Below, piece after piece: positions 1 through 5,866 of a stretch of 6,793 nucleotides of DNA. The notes under the pieces were generated by a model. That model saw only the letters and a program-made list of their open reading frames with translations. It was not told where the DNA came from and did no database searches. The position numbers were made by a program, and so were the translations under genes. This stretch comes from Candidatus Saccharimonadota bacterium (GTDB lineage: Bacteria; Patescibacteriota; Saccharimonadia; Saccharimonadales; Saccharimonadaceae): positions 1-6,793 of the forward strand of contig JAQGGY010000032.1 of the NCBI GenBank assembly GCA_028289095.1, read 5' to 3'. The first letter of the stretch is position 1, and the number at the start of each line of letters is the position of its first letter.

Positions 1-2035
1 TGCTTTTAACCGTACATGTTTCTGTCGGCAAAGCAGAGCCTAGGAAATATTCATTATATGTACCCGAGCCTGCCGTGTTCGCTAGACCACCACTACCGAA
101 ACATACCGCTCTTTGTACGATACCAGACGGTACAGGGAATGCGCTATTGGGCTGATCAGCAAGGATACGTTGCATTGCACGAACCCAGATCGGACCAGCC
201 ATACCAGATCCACCATTCTGCATAACTTCATTATTGTTATTGCCTACCCATACTCCAATAGCTAGCTGTGGAGTGTAGCCAATCGTCCAGGCATCACGGC
301 TATTATCCGTTGTGCCTGTTTTTACCGCAGCTGTGCGACCTGGTACTGTCAATGAAGATCCGAAAATCGGTGCGCGTGCACTGGCATCGGACAATATGCT
401 TGATACCAAGAATGATCCTTGTGGCGTTTGCACTTCTTTGCTTCGAACCTTAGATACGAATATCGTCTTGTCGAATTTGTCATCGATACTGACAATTGAA
501 ACTGGCTCGAATTGCTTACCTTGGTTTGCAAAAGCAGCATAGGCGTTTGTCATCTGCAATAATGACGCTTCGACAGAACCGAGTGCCAACGACAGCCCAT
601 AATCATTTTTTTCGTCAAGCTTAATGCCCATTCTTTGCGCAGTAATCATGGATTCTTCAACACTCAATTTTTGCATTACTTTCACCGCCGGGATGTTTAA
701 TGAGCGGCTGAGTGCTTGGCGAGCCGTGACGTCACCGCTAAATGTTCGGCTAGCGTTTAATGGCTTATACCCATTAAAGTCAGAAGGTACATCTTCCAAA
801 ATTGTCGCTGGAGTGATCACGCCCTGGGCCAATGCTTCGGCATAATAAATTGGCTTAAAACTCGAACCTGGCTGACGTGGTGTCGTGACCATGTTTACCT
901 TGCCCCATTCGTCATTCGCCCAATCGGCACTACCGACAAGCGCGCGGACTTCACCAGTAGCTGGATCAATAGCAACAGCACTGGCGTTCGAGCCGCCATT
1001 ACGTTCGATGAATCGAATGTTTGCGTCGATACTGTCTGTCAACTGTTTTTGCATGGTAGTATCTAATGTTGTCTTTACCTGATACCCAGATCGGGCAACG
1101 CGCTCTTCGCCGTATTTTTCATTCAGTTCCTTGACGACCATTTCTGCAAAATGCGGCGCAACCGTATTGGCAGTACTTGCTTCGGTTGAATAGGCAAGCT
1201 CTTGTGTTATAGCCGCCTGTTTTTCTTCTGCAGTGATAAAGCCGTTGTTTACCATACGCTTCAGAACGGTTTCCTGACGCTGCTTGGCATATTCCATACT
1301 GCCACTAATCGGAGAGTACGCACTTGGTGCTGGCAAAACGCCAATTAACATACTGCTTTCAGCAAGCGTTAAATCTTTTGGCGCTTTGTTAAAATAGGTC
1401 TTTGCCGCATCTAAGATGCCAAATGAATTTTCCCCAAAATAAACGGAATTCAAGTACATGTCTAAAATCTCGTCTTTAGTGTACTGCTGCTCAATTGCTA
1501 CCGAAACCGCCAACTCTTGGTATTTACGTAGGAAGGTTTGATTAGCAGTTAAGAGCGTATTCTTCGCAAGCTGCTGGGTCAGTGTAGAACCGCCGTACCC
1601 TGTCGCATCACGAGCCGCAACGTTCGCGTACATTGCCTTAAAAATGCTCATGACCGAAAAGCCCGAGTGCTTATAAAAATCTTTATCTTCAGATGCCAAA
1701 AGTGCCTGTTTTGTCGTATCGGATATCTGATCTAACGGCGTAAGTGTATGCGGCTTGGCGCGTCCGATCGTATAAAAAACTTCACCGTTCTTGTCCAGCA
1801 ATGCCACGCCCGTATTATTACGGTTCATTAATCGTTCCTGGTCTGATATGTCATTTGCGTAATACAGATAAGTAATTAACGGCACCAAAATCAAAAATGC
1901 CAGAATAGGAATTGCGATAACGGCAATTTTTTGTTTGCGAGATAGATGAGTAAACCATAGCCAGTGGCGTTTGGTTCGACGCTTCACACGATCAGTGGCG
2001 GACACTTTTTTTGTATATTTTCCCTGACGTTGCAT
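1..2035 (-). CDS. Class A penicillin-binding protein (PBP1A-like bifunctional transglycosylase/transpeptidase), 3' end outside the window
   Basis: Open for 678 codons from an ATG at 2035 down to the left edge with no stop; the end of the protein is not visible. This envelope enzyme polymerises lipid II into glycan strands and cross-links the peptides. Order: basic cytoplasmic N-terminus (1-36), one membrane segment (about 37-60), GT51 transglycosylase (about 85-260), transpeptidase (about 350-620). GT51 motifs: SEDKDFYKHSGF (115-126, catalytic Glu116), GGSTLTQQLAKN (148-159), RKYQE (170-174, second Glu174), KDEILDMYLNSVYFG (187-201). Transpeptidase motifs: SSFK with nucleophile Ser391, SLN (445-447), KTGT (572-575). 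All key residues are present, so both activities should be intact. The tail carries Cys645 and Cys674 in a pattern common near the end of PBP1A proteins, so little is probably missing. The gene lies 105 bp after ruvC, with a weak AGAG seven bases before the ATG and its own candidate promoter. The subfamily (ponA/mrcA/pbpF) cannot be settled by eye. Confidence 0.95.
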   Translation of the reverse strand, partial: MQRQGKYTKKVSATDRVKRRTKRHWLWFTHLSRKQKIAVIAIPILAFLILVPLITYLYYANDISDQERLMNRNNTGVALLDKNGEVFYTIGRAKPHTLTPLDQISDTTKQALLASEDKDFYKHSGFSVMSIFKAMYANVAARDATGYGGSTLTQQLAKNTLLTANQTFLRKYQELAVSVAIEQQYTKDEILDMYLNSVYFGENSFGILDAAKTYFNKAPKDLTLAESSMLIGVLPAPSAYSPISGSMEYAKQRQETVLKRMVNNGFITAEEKQAAITQELAYSTEASTANTVAPHFAEMVVKELNEKYGEERVARSGYQVKTTLDTTMQKQLTDSIDANIRFIERNGGSNASAVAIDPATGEVRALVGSADWANDEWGKVNMVTTPRQPGSSFKPIYYAEALAQGVITPATILEDVPSDFNGYKPLNASRTFSGDVTARQALSRSLNIPAVKVMQKLSVEESMITAQRMGIKLDEKNDYGLSLALGSVEASLLQMTNAYAAFANQGKQFEPVSIVSIDDKFDKTIFVSKVRSKEVQTPQGSFLVSSILSDASARAPIFGSSLTVPGRTAAVKTGTTDNSRDAWTIGYTPQLAIGVWVGNNNNEVMQNGGSGMAGPIWVRAMQRILADQPNSAFPVPSGIVQRAVCFGSGGLANTAGSGTYNEYFLGSALPTETCTVKS

Positions 2036-2096
2036 AAATAAACTCTAGTTAAATCAATACGACATTTCGTCGCCTATAACTTACTTTCCACATCCT

Positions 2097-2107
2097 ATTA
2101 TCTCACA
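2097..2107 (-). promoter_or_regulatory. Candidate extended -10 promoter for the PBP gene
   Basis: On the minus strand the ruvC-PBP gap holds TGAGATAAT (2105-2097), an extended -10 (TGn) followed by GATAAT, which matches the consensus at five of six positions. No convincing -35 hexamer sits 16-18 bp upstream, which is tolerated in extended -10 promoters. Initiation near 2090 would give a leader of roughly 55 bases. A promoter here fits the 105-bp gap, the second largest in the window. Confidence 0.4.
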
Positions 2108-2140
2108 TTTTTGGGGAATAACACTGAAAATACGCTTTCT

Positions 2141-2617
2141 TTACTGCGTACGCGTAACAAATGCACACATAATTGCCGCGGCTAATGCATCCGCGCAGTC
2201 ATCAGGTTTTGGTACATCTTTTAACCCCAGTTGGATACGGACCATTTCCTGTACTTGCTTTTTGTCCGCTTTCCCATACCCCGTAAGTGACTGTTTGATT
2301 TGCAATGGCGTATATTCTTCGATTCGTAGTTTGGCCTGCTTGCCAGTCAGCATCGCAACACCACGGGCGTGCGCTACGCTCATTGCAGTCGTCACGTTTT
2401 TTGCAAAAAATAACTGTTCGATAGCCATCATTTCGGGCTTTGTTTCGGCAATAATACTCGTTAATTCTAAATAGATTTCTTCTAAACGGTCAGCAAGCGG
2501 TGTATGAGCGGGAGTAGTAATCACGCCTGCCGTCACCAGTTTTGTCTTGCCGCCATGCACGTCAATAACACCAAACCCTAAAATACCCGTTCCTGGGTCG
2601 ATACCGATGATCCTCAT
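2141..2617 (-). CDS. ruvC: Holliday junction resolvase RuvC
   Basis: Crossover-junction endodeoxyribonuclease that cuts four-way DNA junctions symmetrically during recombinational repair, normally with the RuvAB branch-migration motor. The 158-residue length is close to that usual for the family. The N-terminus MRIIGIDPGT gives catalytic Asp7. The other acidic residues are Glu67 in AIEQLFFAKN and Asp140/Asp143 in PDDCADALAAAI, which complete the RNase H-fold active site. Phe69/Phe70 sit in the FFxKN loop that contacts the junction. The ATG overlaps the pepE stop by four bases (ATGA, 2614-2617) and no clear Shine-Dalgarno precedes it, so translation is probably coupled to pepE. ruvA and ruvB are not in the window. 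The gene looks intact and ordinary. Confidence 0.97.
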   Translation of the reverse strand: MRIIGIDPGTGILGFGVIDVHGGKTKLVTAGVITTPAHTPLADRLEEIYLELTSIIAETKPEMMAIEQLFFAKNVTTAMSVAHARGVAMLTGKQAKLRIEEYTPLQIKQSLTGYGKADKKQVQEMVRIQLGLKDVPKPDDCADALAAAIMCAFVTRTQ

Positions 2618-3252
2618 GACAATCGTTCTTCGAACTGTCCATCCACCACGTACACTTCACCGTCTTTTAGTGTGACGTATTTTAATCCGTTTCCATCAAA
2701 ATAGTCGGCCATCGCCTGTGCGTTTTCGGCAAACATATCCGATCCATAATGTGGCACAAGCTGCGGGTAGACTAATCCTAAACCTGTCCAAATAATTTCT
2801 TCTTCGTAGCCTTCAGGAACGACATATGGGTCATCTTCCATTTCAACACCACGAAGCGTTTTCGTTGCCACGACTGCACCAGCACTTGAACCGCCGTATA
2901 CGAACATATCGGCTTTTAAATCGTTTTGCAGCATGATGTCTAACCCGCTGTATTTCATCGCGCGGCGTAACAAAAAGGTATTACCGCCACCTGCCCAGAT
3001 CAATCCCGTCGCGGCGACGATCTTTGCGAGTATTTCTGTTTTACCGACATATTTACGCAGGTCTAATTCATAAAATTCATAGCCTATTTTTTCAAATTCG
3101 GCGTGCTTTTCAGCAACATGCTGTGCGCGTTCAGCAGCTGGCCAGTCATCTTTGGCATTATCAATATATAGGACCTTTTTATTGTCACCGACCATTCTGT
3201 GCAGCGTATCAATGTGATCCCCAAAGCCATGTGATGATAAATACAGTTTCAT
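2614..3252 (-). CDS. Peptidase family S51 protein (PepE/cyanophycinase-like serine peptidase)
   Basis: A 212-residue alpha/beta protein of the peptidase E family, without signal peptide or membrane segment, so probably cytoplasmic. Known members include aspartyl dipeptidase PepE (cleaves Asp-X dipeptides) and cyanophycinase. The family glycine-rich turn AGGGNTF lies at 87-93. The nucleophile elbow GSSAGA (121-126) puts the catalytic Ser at 123, and His168 in VPHYGS is the likely catalytic His. Asp140 or Asp141 in the EDDPYVVPEG stretch could play the acid role that Asp135 plays in Salmonella PepE. At 212 residues it is slightly shorter than the roughly 230 of PepE. It begins 18 bp after the LTD gene and its TGA overlaps the ruvC ATG. 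No Shine-Dalgarno is visible; instead a TATAAT lies six bases before the ATG. A role in peptide scavenging is plausible, but the substrate cannot be read from sequence and pepE is not asserted as the symbol. Confidence 0.92.
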   Translation of the reverse strand: MKLYLSSHGFGDHIDTLHRMVGDNKKVLYIDNAKDDWPAAERAQHVAEKHAEFEKIGYEFYELDLRKYVGKTEILAKIVAATGLIWAGGGNTFLLRRAMKYSGLDIMLQNDLKADMFVYGGSSAGAVVATKTLRGVEMEDDPYVVPEGYEEEIIWTGLGLVYPQLVPHYGSDMFAENAQAMADYFDGNGLKYVTLKDGEVYVVDGQFEERLS

Positions 3253-3258
3253 ATTTAT

Positions 3259-3264
3259 ATTATA
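3259..3264 (-). promoter_or_regulatory. Consensus -10 hexamer immediately upstream of the S51 peptidase gene
   Basis: A perfect TATAAT on the minus strand ends at 3259, with six bases between it and the A of the peptidase ATG at 3252. Initiation at the usual distance would fall on the start codon and give a leaderless mRNA, which fits the absence of a Shine-Dalgarno. The region 16-18 bp upstream is only T-rich (overlapping the end of the LTD gene), so there is no good -35, and TATAAT can occur by chance in AT-rich sequence. Confidence 0.33.
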
Positions 3265-3270
3265 CGCCAG

Positions 3271-4935
3271 TTAGCGCTGAGTAAAAAATGAGATGGCACG
3301 ACGAATCGCCGAAATTGCCTCGCGCCGCCATTCCCAGGCTGCGTATCCTGCAGCTAACACCCCCAACCCACCAAGCGCATACCAGCCTACAAACGCCTTG
3401 CCCGTTTCGGCTATTGGCTCGACGGCAAATGCAGTAGCTGGGGTGCTAGTCGAGGCTATATTACGACAACGATTCGTTTCTTCGCTTCGATATTGATTAT
3501 CCCTGCAAGGCTTTACTTGATTCACCGTCGATACAAAACTACGGCAGCGATTTGTTTCTTCACTGCGATATTGATCTTCCTTACAGGGCGTAAGAGTATC
3601 ACCTGCTAGCGCAATTTTTCGACAGCGATTAGATTCCTCGCTGCGATATTGTCCATCTTTACATGCAGCAGCAACTGTGGCGACTGTCACTAAAAGTCGA
3701 CATCGCTTAGTTACAGGGTGGCGATACTGGTTTATTGCACATTCTGACGGACTATCCACTTCTACGTCTGCGCTAGGTTCGATAATAGAAGCAACGTTAA
3801 CGCTTGCAAATGTCATCTGATTTGTATATTGCCACGCATCCCCTATTAGCGCCCACGACATGTCGTCATCAGGGTTATTGTATGTATCTGTCCTACTGAT
3901 AATTGATCCGTCATCACCGAGTAACGCGGCGTCACCTGTTGTATTCGCCATCGTAAAAATAATTTCATTATTATAAAACGCCATGTACTGGCCTGGGTTT
4001 ATCTTTAATTCCGTAGGAAACGTATATATTTTATCCCCTATTTTTAAGGTGTAGTTGACAAGTAATGCAGTTCGATCCGTGGGGTTATACAATTCGATAA
4101 ACTCCCGGCCTACGTCACTGCCTGCCGCATTCGCAAGCAGTTCAGTAATTTGCAACTGCACATAATTATATACACATTCGTCAGTACTAAAACGGACATA
4201 TTCTTCTGGTATTTCGGTTTGAAGATCGTCTAAATTTACACATACGTCCACCAGGCAATTACCACTTCGATCGATCATCATGCCAGTCGGAACATTATTT
4301 TGTACACCAGCAATATTGACACACGCATCTAAAATAGCTTCATAAACACCGCTTGCTGGCAGCACGACGCCTAATACTTTTGAAAAATCAGCCGACATAT
4401 TATCAGTATCGGCCATCGACGTTAAATCTGCCCCCATGTGTCGTTGCAGTACGAAGCCAGATGTTGGGCTAAGGGCCGTAGTTGACCACGCAACACTGTC
4501 GATAACACCGCCTTGTGCATCTTTTAATGTTAGCGTTTCGGCTCCCGCCGCTATACTTCCAGAACTATTATTTGTGGTAGTGAATGTGACATCCGCCTGA
4601 TAGTTATTATGTTCCGTAGAAAAATAATCAGAAACGATAGTTAGGTACGAATGCGACGTTAAATAAATACTTTGATTAGTTGAGACTGGCTTTATACAGG
4701 CAAAATTAATTGGGATTGTTCGATTATTACTAACGCACCAATCTGTCACATCTACATCATGCCCGCTACTGTTATACAAAACAACAAATTCCTGCATCGC
4801 ACTTGCCGTCTGGCCACTTGCTGCACCTGCCTGGACATGTGAGATGACGACGCCATTCGTAGATGCGCTCACTTGCACACCACCAAACACCATGATGATC
4901 CCCACCGTTATTAAACATTGGACCGATCGTCGCAC
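3271..4935 (-). CDS. Secreted lamin-tail-domain (LTD) surface protein with Cys repeats and C-terminal membrane anchor
   Basis: 554 residues from a GTG start; an in-frame stop shortly upstream and the lack of other start codons support this choice, although no strong Shine-Dalgarno is seen. A signal peptide (RR, hydrophobic core 7-20, V-S-A at 22-24) directs export. The order then is: LTD-like beta domain 1 (about 28-165, QEFVVLYNSSG followed by VDVTDWCV); two Cys-bounded 27-residue modules (203-255, C205/C227 and C232/C254); LTD domain 2 (about 260-380, ITELLANAAG then REFIELYNPTD); four 26-residue Cys repeats (399-491, QYRSEETNRC type); IAETG (508-512); a membrane helix (about 515-534); and a basic tail with RR pairs. 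LTD domains are immunoglobulin-like folds found in secreted bacterial proteins, often next to nuclease or adhesive modules; no enzyme domain is visible here. Location is most likely the outer face of the membrane or cell wall. A role in adhesion or host contact is inference only. The gene sits between yebC and the S51 peptidase. Confidence 0.85.
   Translation of the reverse strand: MRRSVQCLITVGIIMVFGGVQVSASTNGVVISHVQAGAASGQTASAMQEFVVLYNSSGHDVDVTDWCVSNNRTIPINFACIKPVSTNQSIYLTSHSYLTIVSDYFSTEHNNYQADVTFTTTNNSSGSIAAGAETLTLKDAQGGVIDSVAWSTTALSPTSGFVLQRHMGADLTSMADTDNMSADFSKVLGVVLPASGVYEAILDACVNIAGVQNNVPTGMMIDRSGNCLVDVCVNLDDLQTEIPEEYVRFSTDECVYNYVQLQITELLANAAGSDVGREFIELYNPTDRTALLVNYTLKIGDKIYTFPTELKINPGQYMAFYNNEIIFTMANTTGDAALLGDDGSIISRTDTYNNPDDDMSWALIGDAWQYTNQMTFASVNVASIIEPSADVEVDSPSECAINQYRHPVTKRCRLLVTVATVAAACKDGQYRSEESNRCRKIALAGDTLTPCKEDQYRSEETNRCRSFVSTVNQVKPCRDNQYRSEETNRCRNIASTSTPATAFAVEPIAETGKAFVGWYALGGLGVLAAGYAAWEWRREAISAIRRAISFFTQR
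3463..3741 (-). repeat. Four tandem 26-residue (78-bp) Cys repeats inside the LTD protein
   Basis: The first cysteines are at residues 399, 425, 451 and 477, exactly 26 apart, and each has a partner 13 residues later (412, 438, 464, 490). The core is C-x3-QYR-x3-[TS]-[NK]-R-C-R; units 3 and 4 share QYRSEETNRC, unit 2 has SEESNRC and unit 1, the most diverged, has HPVTKRC. The linkers after each unit are also 12 residues but dissimilar. At DNA level the copies differ at many synonymous positions, which points to an old duplication held by selection on the protein. One disulphide per unit is a reasonable guess for an exported protein. Confidence 0.85.
4171..4329 (-). repeat. Two tandem 27-residue Cys-bounded modules inside the LTD protein
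   Basis: Residues 203-255 hold two copies of the pattern D-x-C-V-N-[IL]-x2-[VL]-Q-x2-[VI]-P-x14-C. Copy 1 runs from Cys205 to Cys227 and copy 2 from Cys232 to Cys254, each spanning 22 residues, with start cysteines 27 apart. The module joins the two LTD domains and resembles 'CPNI.G.Q..VP.G' linkers that I recall from CPR surface proteins; that resemblance is from memory. Confidence 0.7.
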
Positions 4936-4979
4936 GAGACCGTCGCTTTCTTGTTCACTTACGGATTACATTACGCCTA

Positions 4980-5008
4980 GTTATAACAAACAATTGTCAC
5001 ATATACAA
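4980..5008 (-). promoter_or_regulatory. Candidate sigma70-type promoter for the LTD gene
   Basis: In the yebC-LTD gap the minus strand shows TTGTAT (5008-5003), a 17-bp spacer and TATAAC (4985-4980). The -10 matches at five of six positions and the -35 only at its TTG. The transcript would start near 4973, about 38 bases before the GTG. The spacer contains the 8-bp palindrome ACAATTGT, a possible but unproven operator. The gap is very AT-rich and has other -10-like words (a perfect TATAAT at 5029-5024 has no -35), so the exact site is uncertain. Confidence 0.3.
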
Positions 5009-5009
5009 C

Positions 5010-5036
5010 AAAAACACAGTTAAATTATAGTTAACT
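5010..5036 (-). terminator. Weak candidate intrinsic terminator after yebC
   Basis: Just after the yebC stop, read on the minus strand, AGTTAA and TTAACT form a 6-bp stem around a 7-base loop (5036-5018), followed by GTG and five T (5014-5010). The stem has only one G-C pair, so it would be a poor terminator, and the loop contains TATAAT. It may be no more than AT-rich intergenic sequence. Confidence 0.2.
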
Positions 5037-5052
5037 CTAAGCTAAGCAGAGT

Positions 5053-5778
5053 CTATGCGTCTAAATCAACAGTAATGTCAGCATTAGTATGGACATTCAC
5101 CACATCATCTAAATCATCTAGCGCATCCATAATTTTCATGACTTTTCGAGCGACTTCTGGATCATCAACTGCCACTTCTGAAGCTGGAACATATTGTAAA
5201 CTCGCCTCTTTTACCTGCAAGCCTGCATCGATTAATGCGGTGCGCACCTTGGCTAGATCTTTTAGTTCAGTATAGACAGTCATTTCACCGTCTTCTTCAA
5301 CTGCGTCTTCTGCGCCCGCATCAAGAATCGTCAACAACGCATCTTCACCTGACGCGGCCACAACAATTACACCCTTGCGGTTAAACTGAAACATCACACT
5401 TCCCGCTTCGGCAACGCGTCCACCATTTTTCGTCAGCGCATTGCGTACTTCTGGAAAGGTACGGTTTTTATTGTCAGTTGCGGTTTCGATAATGATACCG
5501 ATGCCGCCAGGGCCATAACCTTCATACGTCGCTTCTTCCATGACAGCAGCATTCTTGTCACTGACACGGTCGATTGCACGTTGAATATTTGCATTCGGCA
5601 TATTTGCTTGCTTGGCAGTTTCAATAGCTAGGGCCAATGCAGAGTTCATTGTCGGGTCAGCACCACTACGTGCGGCAATGGCAATTTGATTACCGATTTT
5701 TGTAAACACTGCGCCACGTTTGGCATCTTTTGCGCCTTTTTCACGCTTGATCGTTGACCATTTACTGTGTCCTGACAT
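5053..5778 (-). CDS. yebC: YebC/TACO1 family translation factor (often annotated 'probable transcriptional regulator')
   Basis: A 241-residue protein of standard length for this cytoplasmic family. The N-terminus MSGHSKWSTIKREKGAKDAK is the family signature. It is followed by the helical stretch ALAIETAKQANMPNANIQRA (49-68) and the conserved YEGYGPGGIGIIIETATDNKNR core (about 84-105), then GGRVAEAGSVMFQF. The acidic C-terminal part (DALDDLDDVVNVHTNAD) also fits the family. Members were long called transcriptional regulators; mitochondrial TACO1 and more recent work on bacterial homologues tie them to translation, in particular to relieving stalls at proline-rich stretches. The ATG at 5778 has a GGAG Shine-Dalgarno eight bases upstream and an extended -10 promoter before it. 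yebC is commonly found near ruvC; here the LTD and S51 peptidase genes lie between them. Confidence 0.97.
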   Translation of the reverse strand: MSGHSKWSTIKREKGAKDAKRGAVFTKIGNQIAIAARSGADPTMNSALALAIETAKQANMPNANIQRAIDRVSDKNAAVMEEATYEGYGPGGIGIIIETATDNKNRTFPEVRNALTKNGGRVAEAGSVMFQFNRKGVIVVAASGEDALLTILDAGAEDAVEEDGEMTVYTELKDLAKVRTALIDAGLQVKEASLQYVPASEVAVDDPEVARKVMKIMDALDDLDDVVNVHTNADITVDLDA

Positions 5779-5786
5779 ATAGGAAT

Positions 5787-5790
5787 CTCC
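5787..5790 (-). promoter_or_regulatory. Shine-Dalgarno of yebC
   Basis: GGAG on the minus strand, eight bases before the yebC ATG. It is the clearest ribosome binding site in the window and fixes the yebC start. Confidence 0.7.
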
Positions 5791-5815
5791 ATTTATTAGA
5801 TAGGGTATTCCCCAT

Positions 5816-5824
5816 ATTATAACA
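5816..5824 (-). promoter_or_regulatory. Extended -10 promoter of yebC
   Basis: The minus strand reads TGTTATAAT (5824-5816), a perfect TATAAT preceded by the extended -10 TGn. The 16-18-bp upstream position has no good -35. Initiation near 5810-5809 would give a leader of about 31 bases carrying the GGAG. An imperfect dyad (ATAGGG-TATT-CCCCAT on the plus strand, 5800-5815) covers the predicted start site and could bind a regulator. The position in the 88-bp comEC-yebC gap supports it. Confidence 0.55.
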
Positions 5825-5866
5825 GATTACAGATACTGGCGCACCATCTATACGTCGACTGGCAAA

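Noticed and set aside
16..1082. Several plus-strand open frames of 60-76 codons in the left part of the window
   Set aside because: All are shadows of the PBP gene, whose frame is open across the region and carries every GT51 and transpeptidase motif.
2060..2072. Small inverted repeat CGAC-ATTTC-GTCG in the PBP leader
   Set aside because: The stem has only four pairs and can pair in two overlapping registers, with no T-run or other riboswitch-like context. It is compatible with chance.
5433..5624. Minus-strand 63-codon frame inside yebC
   Set aside because: It is out of frame with the well-conserved YebC core and shows no family features.
5831..5849. Possible hairpin (AGATAC-TGG...CCA-TCT) after comEC, considered as a terminator
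   Set aside because: The stem needs a three-base bulge and no T-run follows on the minus strand.
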